NCBI GenBank assembly: GCA_963718635.1
Contig: OY970367.1
Coordinates: 5,394,001-5,458,000 of the forward strand
DNA: 64,000 bases
Reading direction: 5' to 3'
Origin: JAIOQJ01 sp963718635
GTDB lineage: Bacteria; Planctomycetota; Planctomycetia; Gemmatales; Gemmataceae
The first letter of the stretch is position 1, and every line of letters starts with the position of its first letter. Positions 7,201-17,387 of this stretch are shown piece by piece. The position numbers and the translations under genes are program-made. Under the pieces are notes generated by a model that was not told where the DNA came from, made no database searches, and saw only the letters and a list, made by a program, of their open reading frames with translations.

Positions 7201-8814
7201 TTAAGCGATCTTTCGCACTTCGCGATGCGTCCCGGGCTCAACCGCGGGCAGCGTCAGCACGAAACGCGTAGGGCCTCGGGATTGAGTGACAAAGCGGACG
7301 TCGCCGCCATGTTCGCGGGCAAGGCGCCAAGCGGTTGAAAGGCCTAGGCCACGGCCTCGACCCGCCGAACGTCCCGAATAGAAGGGGTCGAACATATGTT
7401 CGCGCTGAGCGGCTGTGAGCCCGGCGCCATTGTCTTCCACAGTGACTTCCGCCAAGCCGCGGTTGACGCCAATCCCGATGCGAACCCAACCGTTGCTCGG
7501 CGCAGCCGCTTCAATGGCATTGCGGATCAGGCAGGCGATGGCGGTCTGGATTTGTTTGGTATCGCCGTCCACCCAGATCATTTCGTCTGGCTCACGGCAT
7601 TCGATTTCCACGCCCGCTTCATCGGCATGGCCATGAAGCTGCTCGATCGCCTTTTCCAGCACCTCGGTTAGAGAGAGGCGTTGGGAAACAATGCGCGGCG
7701 GCCGGGCGAACTGCATCAGCTCCGCCAGGATCGAATGGATGCGCTGCGTTTGGCGCAGTATCGACTCGAGCGATTTGCGCTGCCCGACATCGGAGGTGCG
7801 CTTGAGCATGTGCTGACTATGCCCGGCGATGACCGCCAGCGGGTTGTTGATCTCGTGACTGGCGCCGGCGGCAAATTCGGCAAGCGCCTCGAGTTTGGCC
7901 TGCTGCAGCCGTTCTTCCAAACGGCGGCGTTCGGCAAACGCAACGAACGGCAACGGCTTGCGTTGGCTTGTCTCGAACTGCAGGCGAATGCGCAGGTCGC
8001 GATCCAATCGCGGATCGGAGTGTTCAAACTCGAACGGTTCACCCGCAGTAATTCCCGCAATGTCGTCTTGGATTCCGCGTAAATCGGAGACAGAGAGTTT
8101 CAGTTTGGCCATCGAGCGAGCTTGTTCGGCATGGTCGGCGAGCCCGAGCTTGTATCCGGCTTCTTCGGCCATCATCGCAGCAAGATGTATGGTTGCGGCA
8201 AGTTGAGCGTCGGGCGTGCCGCTGCTCCATTCGTTGTATCCGCAGATAGCTGATGCAAGCCAATGGGGAAATTTCTGCCGGCGTGAAATCTCGGCAGCAA
8301 TGTTGGCGTGGTCCGCGCCCCAGTGCCTGCGTTCCGTCTGTTTTGAATGGGGAATAAAATCGGGATCGGCGAGACAAAATGCGATAAGGTTAGGGTCGAA
8401 CGCGGCCACAGCGAACCAGCCAAGCGGCTTCAACATTCCCGCTGTCCAGGCGGCTTCGGCATCGCATACGCCATGCAATTGAGCTATCGACCGAGCGTAT
8501 TGAGCGATCGCCAGCGCCGTCTTCAGGACCGGCAAAACGAGCGGACGCCGCCAGTCGATCCAGATGCCTTGATTGTTATCGAGCCAACCCAGCGCTGTTT
8601 TGAGGACGCTGGGCGCATTCAGGCGGGCGCCATCGATTGGCGGAGTAATGGAAGGAAATCGGTGCGCAAAGAGCAGGAGGAGTGCAGCCGGGTCGCGTCG
8701 AACGATCGGCCACAATAGTGGTGATCGAGGCTGAGTCAAGGATAATAGGGAAAGAGCATCCGGCCAGAGGCAAGGGAAATGGGCCGCGATTTCGCCCGCC
8801 GCCGGAACTTGCAC
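7201..8814 (-). CDS. Sensor histidine kinase with N-terminal HDOD-like domain
   Basis: Predicted cytoplasmic hybrid-free histidine kinase of 537 residues with no membrane segment. The N-terminal part (about 60-250) has HDOD-like features (AEAAWTAGMLKPLGWFAV, HWGADHANIAAEISRRQKFP), then a short linker and a HisKA dimerisation domain with phospho-acceptor H320 in GASHEINNPLAV. The HATPase domain has an N-box (CLIRNAIEAA), G1 (VEDNGAGL), F-box (MFDPFYSGRS) and G2 (GRGRGLGLSTAW). The start is a GTG at 8814 preceded by AAGGAG. The response regulator gene ends 96 bp upstream and is the obvious partner; the Kdo hydroxylase gene follows. An HDOD-like sensor suggests an internal signal rather than an external ligand, but the signal is unknown. 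Confidence 0.87.
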   Translation of the reverse strand: MQVPAAGEIAAHFPCLWPDALSLLSLTQPRSPLLWPIVRRDPAALLLLFAHRFPSITPPIDGARLNAPSVLKTALGWLDNNQGIWIDWRRPLVLPVLKTALAIAQYARSIAQLHGVCDAEAAWTAGMLKPLGWFAVAAFDPNLIAFCLADPDFIPHSKQTERRHWGADHANIAAEISRRQKFPHWLASAICGYNEWSSGTPDAQLAATIHLAAMMAEEAGYKLGLADHAEQARSMAKLKLSVSDLRGIQDDIAGITAGEPFEFEHSDPRLDRDLRIRLQFETSQRKPLPFVAFAERRRLEERLQQAKLEALAEFAAGASHEINNPLAVIAGHSQHMLKRTSDVGQRKSLESILRQTQRIHSILAELMQFARPPRIVSQRLSLTEVLEKAIEQLHGHADEAGVEIECREPDEMIWVDGDTKQIQTAIACLIRNAIEAAAPSNGWVRIGIGVNRGLAEVTVEDNGAGLTAAQREHMFDPFYSGRSAGRGRGLGLSTAWRLAREHGGDVRFVTQSRGPTRFVLTLPAVEPGTHREVRKIA

Positions 8815-8910
8815 CGCAGGACTCCTTCCTTGGAGAATAAGTCAGCGATTAGAAATCGGCAGATTGATGAATCAACCGCCAATCTCCAACCGCTGACTGC
8901 GAACCACGAT

Positions 8911-9495
8911 TCAGGCTGCCGCGGGCGCCGGCTCGATATCGAGCTGAGCGCACATACGGTCGACGAGAACTTCGATGTCGAACGGCTTGTGCAGGAAATC
9001 ATCGGCGCCCGCAAGGCGCAATTCCTGGACTTTGTCCTCTTCCACCATGCCCGAGATGCAGAGGATGCGGACATCCTCCAGCGACGTATCGGCGCGGACG
9101 CGGTGGCAGACTTCCTTGCCGTTGATGTCCGGCAGCATGACGTCGAGCACGATCAGGTCAGGGTGGTATTCCTTGACCATCATGCCGGCGTCAAAGCCGT
9201 TTTGGGCAACCCGAACTTCGAAGCGGCCGTCTTCGTCGAGCACCTTGCCGATCAGCTCGACCAGCTCGGCATCGTCGTCGACCAGCAGCACCTTCCGCTT
9301 GCCGCTCTCCAAAGCATCGGTCGGAATGCCGTTGTCCTTCATGAATTTGTAGAGCGATTCGCGCGGAATCCGCCGAAAGCGAGATCCCGGCACGCGGAAT
9401 CCCTTTAATTGTCCATTGTCGAAGCAACGAATGATCGTCTGCTGTGAAACCTTGCAGATTTTCGCGGCTTCGCCAGTTGTAAACACCGTTTTCAT
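8911..9495 (-). CDS. Response regulator with N-terminal MerR/excisionase-type HTH
   Basis: A 194-residue protein with inverted domain order: an N-terminal helix-turn-helix of the MerR/excisionase (BldC-like) type (residues 1-55, TTGEAAKICKVSQQTIIRCF ... VPGSRFRRIPRESLYKFM), then a C-terminal receiver domain (67-185). Acidic residues D73/D74, phospho-acceptor D118 (LIVLDVMLP) and K170 (FLHKPFD) are all present. The start ATG at 9495 is chosen because it opens directly on the HTH; the frame extends upstream without similarity. It is paired with the histidine kinase downstream. Expected role: phosphorylation-controlled DNA binding. Genes controlled are unknown; the adjacent Kdo hydroxylase is the first candidate. 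Confidence 0.88.
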   Translation of the reverse strand: MKTVFTTGEAAKICKVSQQTIIRCFDNGQLKGFRVPGSRFRRIPRESLYKFMKDNGIPTDALESGKRKVLLVDDDAELVELIGKVLDEDGRFEVRVAQNGFDAGMMVKEYHPDLIVLDVMLPDINGKEVCHRVRADTSLEDVRILCISGMVEEDKVQELRLAGADDFLHKPFDIEVLVDRMCAQLDIEPAPAAA

Positions 9496-10106
9496 TCTAA
9501 GAACCACCCCTGACCGGCCTGTGAGACCTGGTCGCACGAGTGAAAGCCCGCAGAACGGCTGTCCATAGGCCGTCCACGAACTGGAATCATCCCTGATACA
9601 ATCTCTTGCCCGTCCTCGCAATCCGTCGCCTTTTCGCTTATACGCTTATTTTAACACGAAAAGAGCGAAAGCGCATCGAAACAGTCAAGGTGGCTGGAAA
9701 TCCGCAGGTAAATCAGTGGGTGTGGATCAAGCTGGAAAAGATTGCCGGTCTTACCACCGCCGGCGATTGTAACCAGCTTGCAGAATGAGTCAACCTGAAT
9801 CGGCCGTCTTGCCGACCTAACTCCTTTGACCCGATCATCCTGAAGTCCGACATCCCTGCCTTTACCGTGGTTTATTGTTTCGCCTGGCGCATCCGGCTGG
9901 ATGCTCTCAACACGTACTTGTCGGCCTATGCAGCCGTCTCACCCCTTTCTTAACTGAATGACCCATTTTCCGAAATACCGCAACAGAGACTTTGGTCGTT
10001 TTTCGCAAAGGCAGCACTACCGAAGAGCTTACCCTTGCCCTCGAAGTTCACTGGGCTGGCTAACCCGGTTCCTTCGTCGTTGCCAACGGAGAGTGCCCAT
10101 AACCGA
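9496..10106. other. Non-coding gap upstream of the response regulator
   Basis: No gene is supported here. Short open frames exist (plus strand 9606-9788, minus strand 9950-10162) but neither shows family similarity or a convincing start. A small direct repeat (CGCTTAT twice near 9637-9651) and an AT-rich patch near 9640-9665 may belong to the promoter of the response-regulator operon, which is read leftward from 9495. Confidence 0.5.
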
Positions 10107-11995
10107 TCAATCCAAATAAAACAACAGCACTGCGAGGTCTGCGGGGGTGATGCCGCTGACACGGCTTGCTTGTCCTATATTGCCGGGACGGATTCGAGTC
10201 AGTTTTTCTTTAGCCTCGACCCTCAACTGCGGCACGGCCCGGTAGTCGAACAGCGCGGGGATTATCCGGTTCTCCATCTTCTGGAAGCGCTCAACCTGCT
10301 CTGCCTGCCTTTCGATGTAGCCCGAATACTTGGTCTCCAGCAACACCTGTTCGACGATATCCGCCCGGTCGTCCCAAGCTCGCAAGGCAGGTGCTTTTTC
10401 GCATAGGGCGGCCCAATCAGTGTCGGTGCGCCGCAGCCACTGCTCGAGCGTGGACTGCTGATGCCGCCCGGTGCGCAGCACCTGCTGCAATTCGGCGATC
10501 TTAGCTTCTTTCTGCTGAAGCCTTGCCCACGCCGCATCATCGATGCAACCCGCTTCTCTTGCCAGAGGTGATAACCGCCTGTCGGCATTGTCGTGGCGCA
10601 GCAAGAGCCGGTACTCTGCGCGGGATGTAAACATCCGATAGGGTTCGTCCACGCCACGCGTCACCAGGTCGTCGATGAGCACGCCGATATAGGCCTGGCT
10701 GCGATCGATCACCAAGGGCGGGCGTTCCTGAATCTTGAGGCCCGCATTGATGCCGGCCATCAGTCCTTGGGCGGCCGCTTCTTCGTAGCCCGTCGTGCCG
10801 TTGATCTGCCCAGCGAAGTAGAGGCCATCGACGAGCTTGGTCTCCAGCGATCGATGCAACTGGGTGGGGGGCGCGTAATCGTACTCGACGGCATACCCCC
10901 AGCGCATGACCTCAGCGTTTTCGAGCCCGGGGATTAGCTTCAACATTCCCTGCTGTACGTCTTTAGGAAGGCTGGTGCTGATGCCGTTGCAGTAGTACTC
11001 GAGGGTGTTCAACCCTTCAGGCTCGAGGAATATCTGGTGGCGATCCTTTTCGGCGAAACGGACCACCTTGTCTTCAATCGATGGACAGTAACGAGGACCA
11101 CAGGTCTTTATCTGCCCCGAATACATGGGCGCTCGTTCCAGGTTGGCCCGAATAAGATCGTGCACAGCTTCGTTGGTATAGGTGATGTGGCACGGCACCT
11201 GAGGAACATCAATGCGATCGTGCGAGAAGCTGAAGGGGCGAGGGATGGAATCACCATGCTGAACTTCAACCTGGCTGAAGTCGATCGTTCGACCGTTAAG
11301 GCGGCATGGGGTGCCGGTCTTGAACCGCTCCAACTGAAAGCCGCACTCCGCCAGGGAATCGCTTAGCGCTTCGGCAGTGGCGTCCCCTGCTCGCCCCCCT
11401 TTCGTCTTCGCTTCACCGGTGTGCATCAGGGCTTTCAGGAAGGTGCCGGTCGTTAGGATCACCGCCTTCGCACGGTAAAGCGTGTCGCCGCGCGCCACCA
11501 CCCCCTGGATCTGCAATCCGGAATGGGGAACGCGAAATGGGGAAAGAGGTTCATCCGCCTCTTCCTGGTTACGGACATTACGGGCTCCGTCGGGCGCGCG
11601 GTCGAAGAGCAGAGCCTCCACGAGTTCCTGCCGCACCGTCAGATTTGGTTGGCGCTCGACCCAATGCTTCATGGTGAACTGGTAGAGCTTCTTGTCGGCT
11701 TGAGCCCTTGGCGAATGCATCGCCGGCCCTTTCGACAAGTTCAACATGCGAAAATGGATGCCGGCGGCATCGATGCACTTGCCCATGGCGCCGCCAAGGG
11801 CATCGATCTCGCGGACGATCTGTCCCTTTGCCACGCCGCCAATGGCGGGATTACAAGACATCTGAGCGATCGTGTCGGCATTCAAGGTCAGCAAGCAGGT
11901 CCGCAAACCCATCCGCGCGGCGCCAGAGCGGCTTCTACACCGGCATGGCCTGCGCCCACTACAACTACGTCAAAATCGTAAGCCAGCGAAAACAT
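10107..11995 (-). CDS. mnmG: tRNA uridine-5-carboxymethylaminomethyl modification enzyme MnmG (GidA); frame broken near N-terminus
   Basis: FAD-dependent subunit of the MnmE-MnmG complex that installs the cmnm5/nm5 group on wobble uridine 34 of certain tRNAs, using methylene-tetrahydrofolate. The main frame (11912 to 10107, 601 residues) contains the signature CNPAIGGVAKGQIVREIDALGG and the C-terminal helical domain ending RVSGITPADLAVLLFYL. The N-terminal FAD-binding motif DVVVVGAGHAGVEAALA is present but in another frame, from an ATG at 11995. One base is missing around 11913-11928 (GC-rich CCGCGCGGCGCC). The restored length is about 629 residues, normal for the family. mnmG is nearly universal, so a sequencing error is the simplest explanation. 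A Uma2 gene lies 50 bp upstream on the same strand. Confidence 0.93.
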
Positions 11996-12045
11996 GGGAT
12001 TCTTTTGGTTACAAGGGTCATAGAGAGCGACAAGCTACAGTCGTC

Positions 12046-12867
12046 TCAATGGGGTGCGGCGCCGTTTGTTGGCTTCGACGTACCATTGGCGCCGCTTCGG
12101 AGTCGTTCTCGGAGCATCGCTATTTCTGCTTCAGCGGCGTCGGCGCGTTGCCGCTGTTCGTCGGCCAGAAGCTGCTGCTCATCAGCACGTCGCCTTTGCT
12201 CGTCGGCCAGCCGGCGCTGCTCGTCGGCGTCCGCTCGGGCTTCTTCGTGGTAGGACGGCACCAGATTTCCTTCGATGTCGAAGAACCGCGGATAGTGCAT
12301 CTCATAACCGTGGACGGGTCCAAACCAGTCGCCGAGCCAGAGTTGCAATTCTTCGCACCAGAGCCAGCCTTTTTCATTCGGGATCAATGCCATATATTCC
12401 CGGCCATGCAGGCGCCAGCCGTCAAGCACAAGGGTGTCGGGGTCGTAGCAAAAATAATCGGGCACCTTCAGGACCTGTTCGTAAATGTCCTTCTTTCGGC
12501 CGTAGTCATCATCGCGCGTGGACGGCGAGGTGAGCTCAATCACCACACTTGGCGTTCTCTTCTCTTCCCAGACGTACCAGAATCGCCGATCGGGCAAATG
12601 AGACGTGTCCCAGACAAAGAAGAAGTCCGGCCCGCGGAAATCCTTGTTCTTCGCCTGGACAGGGCTGAAGTAAATGAAGTTATTGCCCCCGGCAAAGAAG
12701 TCATCGCGACCGCGGTAGTGGTTCTGGACGATGTCGATGAGCAGGGTCATGCTGCGGACGTGCCAGTTGCTTTCCATTGGCTCTCCATCGCTCTCGATCA
12801 GATATTCCGAAGGTATAATTTCATTGAGGCAGTCCGCGGACAACGGCGTCATCGTCTTCTCGGCCAT
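12046..12867 (-). CDS. Uma2 family (DUF820) restriction-endonuclease-fold protein with coiled-coil tail
   Basis: The 273-residue protein has a PD-(D/E)xK-fold Uma2 domain (about 25-205). Catalytic-type residues are the Asp in RGPDFFFVWD, the Glu in SVVIELTSPSTRDDD and the Lys in YGRKKDIYEQ, followed by VPDYFCYDP. Residues 208-255 form a highly charged heptad-like tail of repeated ADEQRRRADEQ units, predicted coiled coil. Uma2 proteins are abundant in planctomycetes and cyanobacteria; their biological role is not established. GGGAG precedes the ATG. A second Uma2 with the same tail type is at 45782-46728. Confidence 0.88.
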   Translation of the reverse strand: MAEKTMTPLSADCLNEIIPSEYLIESDGEPMESNWHVRSMTLLIDIVQNHYRGRDDFFAGGNNFIYFSPVQAKNKDFRGPDFFFVWDTSHLPDRRFWYVWEEKRTPSVVIELTSPSTRDDDYGRKKDIYEQVLKVPDYFCYDPDTLVLDGWRLHGREYMALIPNEKGWLWCEELQLWLGDWFGPVHGYEMHYPRFFDIEGNLVPSYHEEARADADEQRRLADEQRRRADEQQLLADEQRQRADAAEAEIAMLRERLRSGANGTSKPTNGAAPH

Positions 12868-13132
12868 AGCGCACTCCCGATCTTTTCAGGGCGAATCCAG
12901 CGACCTCTTTCACTTACTATAGAGGGTGCAGGCAGGCAGCGGAACGGTTGCCTGCCGATCGACCGCAAACTCTGCATCGCCCATCCATTTTGTCAGGGGC
13001 TTCCGACATATCCGAACTTTTAGCCCGATTTGGCCTCACCCGTGCCTAGGGTTTCACGTAAAATCTCTTACATGCAGCCCGCTGTCCTTATTAACCTCAT
13101 GTTTTGGCGCCTGGCAGGATGGAAATTCCCGG

Positions 13133-13966
13133 ATGTATCAACACACCCCTCATGTCGCGCCCCCGGAATTAGAAGATGCGATCTATCGCCTCTTTCGGGA
13201 CTTTTTCGATAAGGCCGAACGCAAAAGGCGCTGGCGGATCAACGAAGATATCCCCTGGAATGAATGCAATCCGAATCTCGACCCTGCCATCGCAGACGTC
13301 GTCGAATCGTTCACGGCCATCGAGCTCTATCTTCCCGATTACATCGGGAAGATTCTTCCGGTGGTGCGACCGAGCAAAGGCCGAGTCTGGTTTTACGCCA
13401 ACTGGGGCTATGAAGAATCGAAGCACTCGATGGCACTCGGCGACTGGCTGCTGAAGTCGGGGCATCGCAGCGACGAGTACATGGCGGACTTGGAGAAGCG
13501 GGTCTTTGCCAATGAGTGGAACCTGCCGGAGGACAGCCAACTTGGGATGCTGGCCTATGCGATGGTGCAGGAGCAGGTGACGTTCCTGAACTATCGCAAC
13601 CTGCGACACCGGACCAAAGCCTTGGGAGGCGACCCGGCTCTGGAGAAGTTGCTCGGCTTCGTCAGCGTGGACGAACGTGCGCACTTCGACTTCTTCCGCG
13701 AGGTCTTCGAACTCTTTTTGAAGCTAGATCGGGACTCGGCCGTGGCCGCGCTTCGCCGGGTTATCGAAGCCTTCCAGATGCCGGCGATCCACGACTTGCT
13801 CGACAACAGCGAACAGCGGATCAGCCGTATTCGCAACCTCGAGATCTTCAACGAAGACATCTTCTATCGCGAAGTGCTGTTCGGGCTGTTGGAAGAACTC
13901 AATATTCACAAGAACGAAATACGACCTTCAAAGAAGCCTAAGAAGTCTTCTCTGGCGGCGGTTTGA
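13133..13966 (+). CDS. Acyl-ACP desaturase-like di-iron protein
   Basis: A 277-residue soluble, helical protein of the fatty-acid desaturase type 2/ferritin-like superfamily, which introduces a double bond into acyl-ACP using a di-iron centre. Candidate ligands are visible: E in VESFTAIELYLPDY, the EESKH motif (EExxH) in WGYEESKHSMALGD, E in AMVQEQVTF and the second DERAH motif in VSVDERAHFDFFREVF. The frame is open further upstream, but the ATG at 13133 is chosen because the sequence before it has no family character. It converges tightly (5 bp) with the MMPL exporter gene. Fatty-acid desaturation is the default role; other di-iron oxidations are possible. Confidence 0.82.
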   Translation: MYQHTPHVAPPELEDAIYRLFRDFFDKAERKRRWRINEDIPWNECNPNLDPAIADVVESFTAIELYLPDYIGKILPVVRPSKGRVWFYANWGYEESKHSMALGDWLLKSGHRSDEYMADLEKRVFANEWNLPEDSQLGMLAYAMVQEQVTFLNYRNLRHRTKALGGDPALEKLLGFVSVDERAHFDFFREVFELFLKLDRDSAVAALRRVIEAFQMPAIHDLLDNSEQRISRIRNLEIFNEDIFYREVLFGLLEELNIHKNEIRPSKKPKKSSLAAV

Positions 13967-13971
13967 TCCAT

Positions 13972-16250
13972 CTAGGCTGCCTTAGCAAGGACGAGTGGCT
14001 CCGTTCTCGCTGCGGCTTCTGTTTCGCTCCAAACGATCATCAGGAAAGCCGGCACGAGCAGCGGCCTGACGATGAAGGTATCGAGCAATACCCCTGCGGC
14101 CAAGGCGAAGCCGATTTGTTTGAGCGTGCTCAAGTCGGCGATCAGCAGGGTTCCAAACGTGCCGGCCATGATCATGCCGCAGGCGGTGATGGCGCCCCCT
14201 GTCGCTGCCAAACCTCGGCGGATGGCTTCCTTCACGCCGTGCCGTTTACGTTCCTGCATGATGCGCGAAACGAGCAAGATGTTGTAGTCCTCGCCGACGG
14301 CCACCAAGATCGTGAAAAGAAAGAACGGAACCCGCCATTCCATCACGCCAAAAGGCCTGCCCGTAAGCCAACTTGTGAAGATCGCGGTAAGCCCGAGAGT
14401 GGCCAGATAGCTCAGCAGCACCGTGCCGAGCAGATAGCCCGCAAGCCAGGCTTTGCGGACCATCGCGAAGAGAATAAAGAAGACGCTGATGGCGACCATC
14501 ACATTGACGCGGATGCGGTCCCGGGAAACGGCATTACCAAGATCGCGGCCGTGGACGGTGACACCGAAGGTCTCTGCCTTCACATCGCCCATCGCTCCGC
14601 TATGGCTGGGGAGTATATCGCGCAGCCAAATGTCCAATAGGTTCAACGTCTCAACACTGGCCGGGTCGAACGGGTCGCTTTTCATGATCACATCAAGGCG
14701 CGTGACATAGAGGTCAGCCGCGTTTTCTTCAATCTTGGAAACGTAATGCGGCCTCGCCGCCGCTGCGGTTAGCGCGTCGGCGAAGTTATCCGGCAGCAAC
14801 GGCTGGCCAAGTGGCTGAACGAGGCTGCGTACCTCGGCCACATTTGGCAGGAAGCCAAAGCCGTTGCTCAGCTCGCCAGCGCCTCTTTGCCTTGTTCGGA
14901 ATTCCAATCGACGCGAGAGGTCAGCAGCACGGTGATGGGCCCGGTTTCACCGGCGGTGAAGTGCTGCTGCAGCACCTCCAGGCCTTGCATGCTGCCGCAC
15001 GACGCCGCCAAGTCGCCGGTTGGTCGAAAGCTCGCTTTCACTCGAAGGCCAAGAATGGCCAGGCCAACCAGCGGAATAAGTGCGGCAACGAGTACGTGAT
15101 GAGGCCGATCAACGACAAATTGGCTAATGCGGTTCCATATCTGTCGGGTTGGAGCACGCGATAGCAAGCGGATCCGTTGCGGCCAAAATGCTGTACGGCC
15201 GGCTAGTTTCAATAAGGCGGGCGTGAGCGTAAGAGCAGCCAGTAAACCAACGATCAGGCCAAGCGCGATCACCGGGCCGGCAAACCGTATGCGGCCGAAC
15301 TCGGCAAAGCCCATCATCCCCAAACCACATACCACGGTTGCTGCGCTTGCCGCCAAGGCGCCGCCGACCGCACTGACGGAGCGTCGCACCCCCCCTGCCG
15401 GTTCTTGGCCAAGTTCCAACTCTTCCCGGTAACGGCTGATGAGGAAAAGACAGTAGTCAGTCCCGGCGCCGAACAGGATGACGATGCAAAAAACCTGCGA
15501 AACGTTGGCAATATGGACGCCTGGAATGAGCGTCGCCAGCGCCAGCAGTTGCAACGAAACACAGGCGGCCAAGCCGATGGTGACAAGCGGGATGAGCGCC
15601 AGTAACGGCGAACGGTAGACGAGCAGCAACACAGAAACCACAAGTATCACCGTGGCCCAGGTCGTGTGATCGAGGCTCTGGGCGCTGGCCTTGGTCACGT
15701 CACGTCCGATGGCTGCCGGGCCGGTCGCATACATCCTCGGTGCGTCGCTCCCCGCAGTGGCCAACAGCGAACGCAAGTCGCGCTCGGCGGCATCGACCGC
15801 ATCGCGCGTTTGCAGCGCCATATATGGCGACGACAGCGCCACCGCGACCAGGACACATTGCCGATCCCCTGAAATCAACCGACTGCCCACGGGGCCGTCT
15901 TTATACGTGGAAATGCCGGTGATGGGTAAATCGGGTCGTCGTTCGCGGATCTGCTCCAAGCATGCGACCGAACGATCGACGAGGGCAAAATCGTCAGCAG
16001 TCAAAGCACGATCGGTGCGCTCGAAGGCAAAGATCGCCTTGCTCGCCGAGACGTCTTTAGGGAAGGCTTTTTCCAATAAAAGATAGGCACGCAAGCTGGG
16101 CGTGTTCGCGGGCAAATAGCGGATATCGTCGTCCTGACTCTGCGTTTTCCAGTTGGGCGCCAACCAGGTGAGGATGACGGCGAGAAAGACCCAGCCGCCG
16201 ATTATCTTCCCGGGATGAGCAACCGCGATTTGTCCCAGGAACTGTAGCAT
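13972..16250 (-). CDS. MMPL-family RND exporter (frame broken once)
   Basis: Large inner-membrane transporter of the MMPL/RND superfamily (about 760 residues after restoring the frame), with the expected two-fold repeat. N-terminal membrane segment (GGWVFLAVILTWLAP), periplasmic loop, and a block of segments with GAGTDYCLFLISRYREEL; second periplasmic loop, and second block with VGEDYNILLVSRIMQERKRHG, the repeat counterpart of the first motif. The frame changes near 14871-14878 (..EALAS to ELSNGF..). The start ATG at 16250 follows GGAG; the upstream extension is not conserved. MMPL proteins export lipids or small hydrophobic compounds; hopanoid or other lipid export is possible in planctomycetes, but substrate cannot be read from sequence. 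Divergent from the ABC exporter genes. Confidence 0.87.
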
Positions 16251-16466
16251 CCCAATCTCCACATTTGACGGTAGCTCCCCTTCTTCACCGGTGAAGAGCA
16301 CTGAGAGGCCACCGTACGTAGCCTTTTCTGAGAACCGCGTCAAGGTGTAGCCAAAGCGCCGAAAGCAATGGGGTAATCTGGTGAGTCAACAGACGCCGCC
16401 TTGCACAACCTCGGAAATAGCAATCCTGCCAATGCCATTTCTTCCGTTCCCGCATATCATTTCGTC

Positions 16467-17319
16467 ATGTCTGCAACCGTCATTCGCCTTTCGGAAATGC
16501 GCGCTTACTATGGCAAATTCCTGGCCGTGGACGGGTTGAACCTCGACCTGCATCAGGGCGAACTATTCGGCCTTTTAGGCCCCAACGGCGCAGGGTAAGA
16601 GCACTACCGTCAAAGTTCTCATCGGGCAGCATCGTCCGTCCAGCGGCACGGCCGAGGTTTGCGGCATCGACGTGGCGCGACATTGGCAACAGGTGAAACC
16701 GCTTTTCGGCTACGTGCCCGATCGGGAAAATCATTTCGACGAGTTCACCGGCCGACGCAATTTGCAGATTTTCGCCGGGTTGTACAACGTGCCGATGCAA
16801 CGGGTGGAAGAGTGCCTGAAGCTCGTAGAACTCGATGAAGTCGGCGACGTTCCTGTCCGCGGCTATTCCATGGGAATGCGGAAGAAACTCCTGCTAGCCC
16901 GGGCGGTGCTGCATAAGCCGCGGATTCTCTATCTCGACGAGCCGACGGCGAATCTCGATATTCACTCGTCGGCCATCGTCCATCGGTTGCTGCGGCAGCA
17001 TGTCAAAGAAGGGGGCACCGCCTTACTGACGACGCACAACATGCAGGAAGTCGAGTTGATCTGCGATCGCGTCGCCATCATGGCCAAAGGGAAGCTGATC
17101 GCCCTCGATACTCCGCTGGCACTGCGGCAACGTCATACCCAGCGTAAGGTTGACGTGATCTTGAAGGACGCCGAACGGCTCACGCTCGACATGGACGACG
17201 AAGGCCATCGCACACTCCTGGCCGATCATATGCGCCGGGGAGAGATTGAATCGCTCCATACACGCGAGTTCGACTTTCATTCGACGTTTCTGAAGCTAAC
17301 AGGAACCGCCTTCGATTAA
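16467..17319 (+). CDS. ABC-2 type exporter, ATP-binding subunit (frame broken in Walker A)
   Basis: Cytoplasmic ATPase of an ABC exporter, about 284 residues. The first frame runs from ATG 16467 to LFGLLGPNGAG and stops exactly within the Walker A motif; the second resumes with KSTTVKVLIGQHRPSSG. The cause is visible: GCAGGGTAAG should read GCAGGTAAG, one extra G at 16595-16597. Downstream come the Q-loop region (FGYVPDRENHFDEFTGRRNL), a signature-like motif (RGYSMGMRKKLLLARA), Walker B (PRILYLDEPTANLD) and the switch His (LLTTHNMQEVE). MGMRKK replaces the usual SGGQ-type signature, as in many ABC-2 ATPases. The permease gene follows after 68 bp. The substrate is unknown. Confidence 0.9.
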
Positions 17320-17387
17320 GCCTATGCAGACTCGTCCTTGAGAATTCAGACAAACGGTCAAGCCAATCAAAGGCGAAACAAGCAACG

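Noticed and set aside
9606..10162. Small ORFs in the gap upstream of the response regulator
   Set aside because: Short, no recognisable motifs, and the minus-strand one overlaps the end of mnmG in another frame.
15127..15872. Plus-strand ORFs opposite the MMPL exporter
   Set aside because: Antisense shadows of a clear membrane-transporter frame.
16590..16600. Programmed frameshifting in the ABC ATPase
   Set aside because: No slippery heptamer plus stimulatory structure; a single extra G in a GGG run inside Walker A, alongside many other breaks in the window, favours sequence error.
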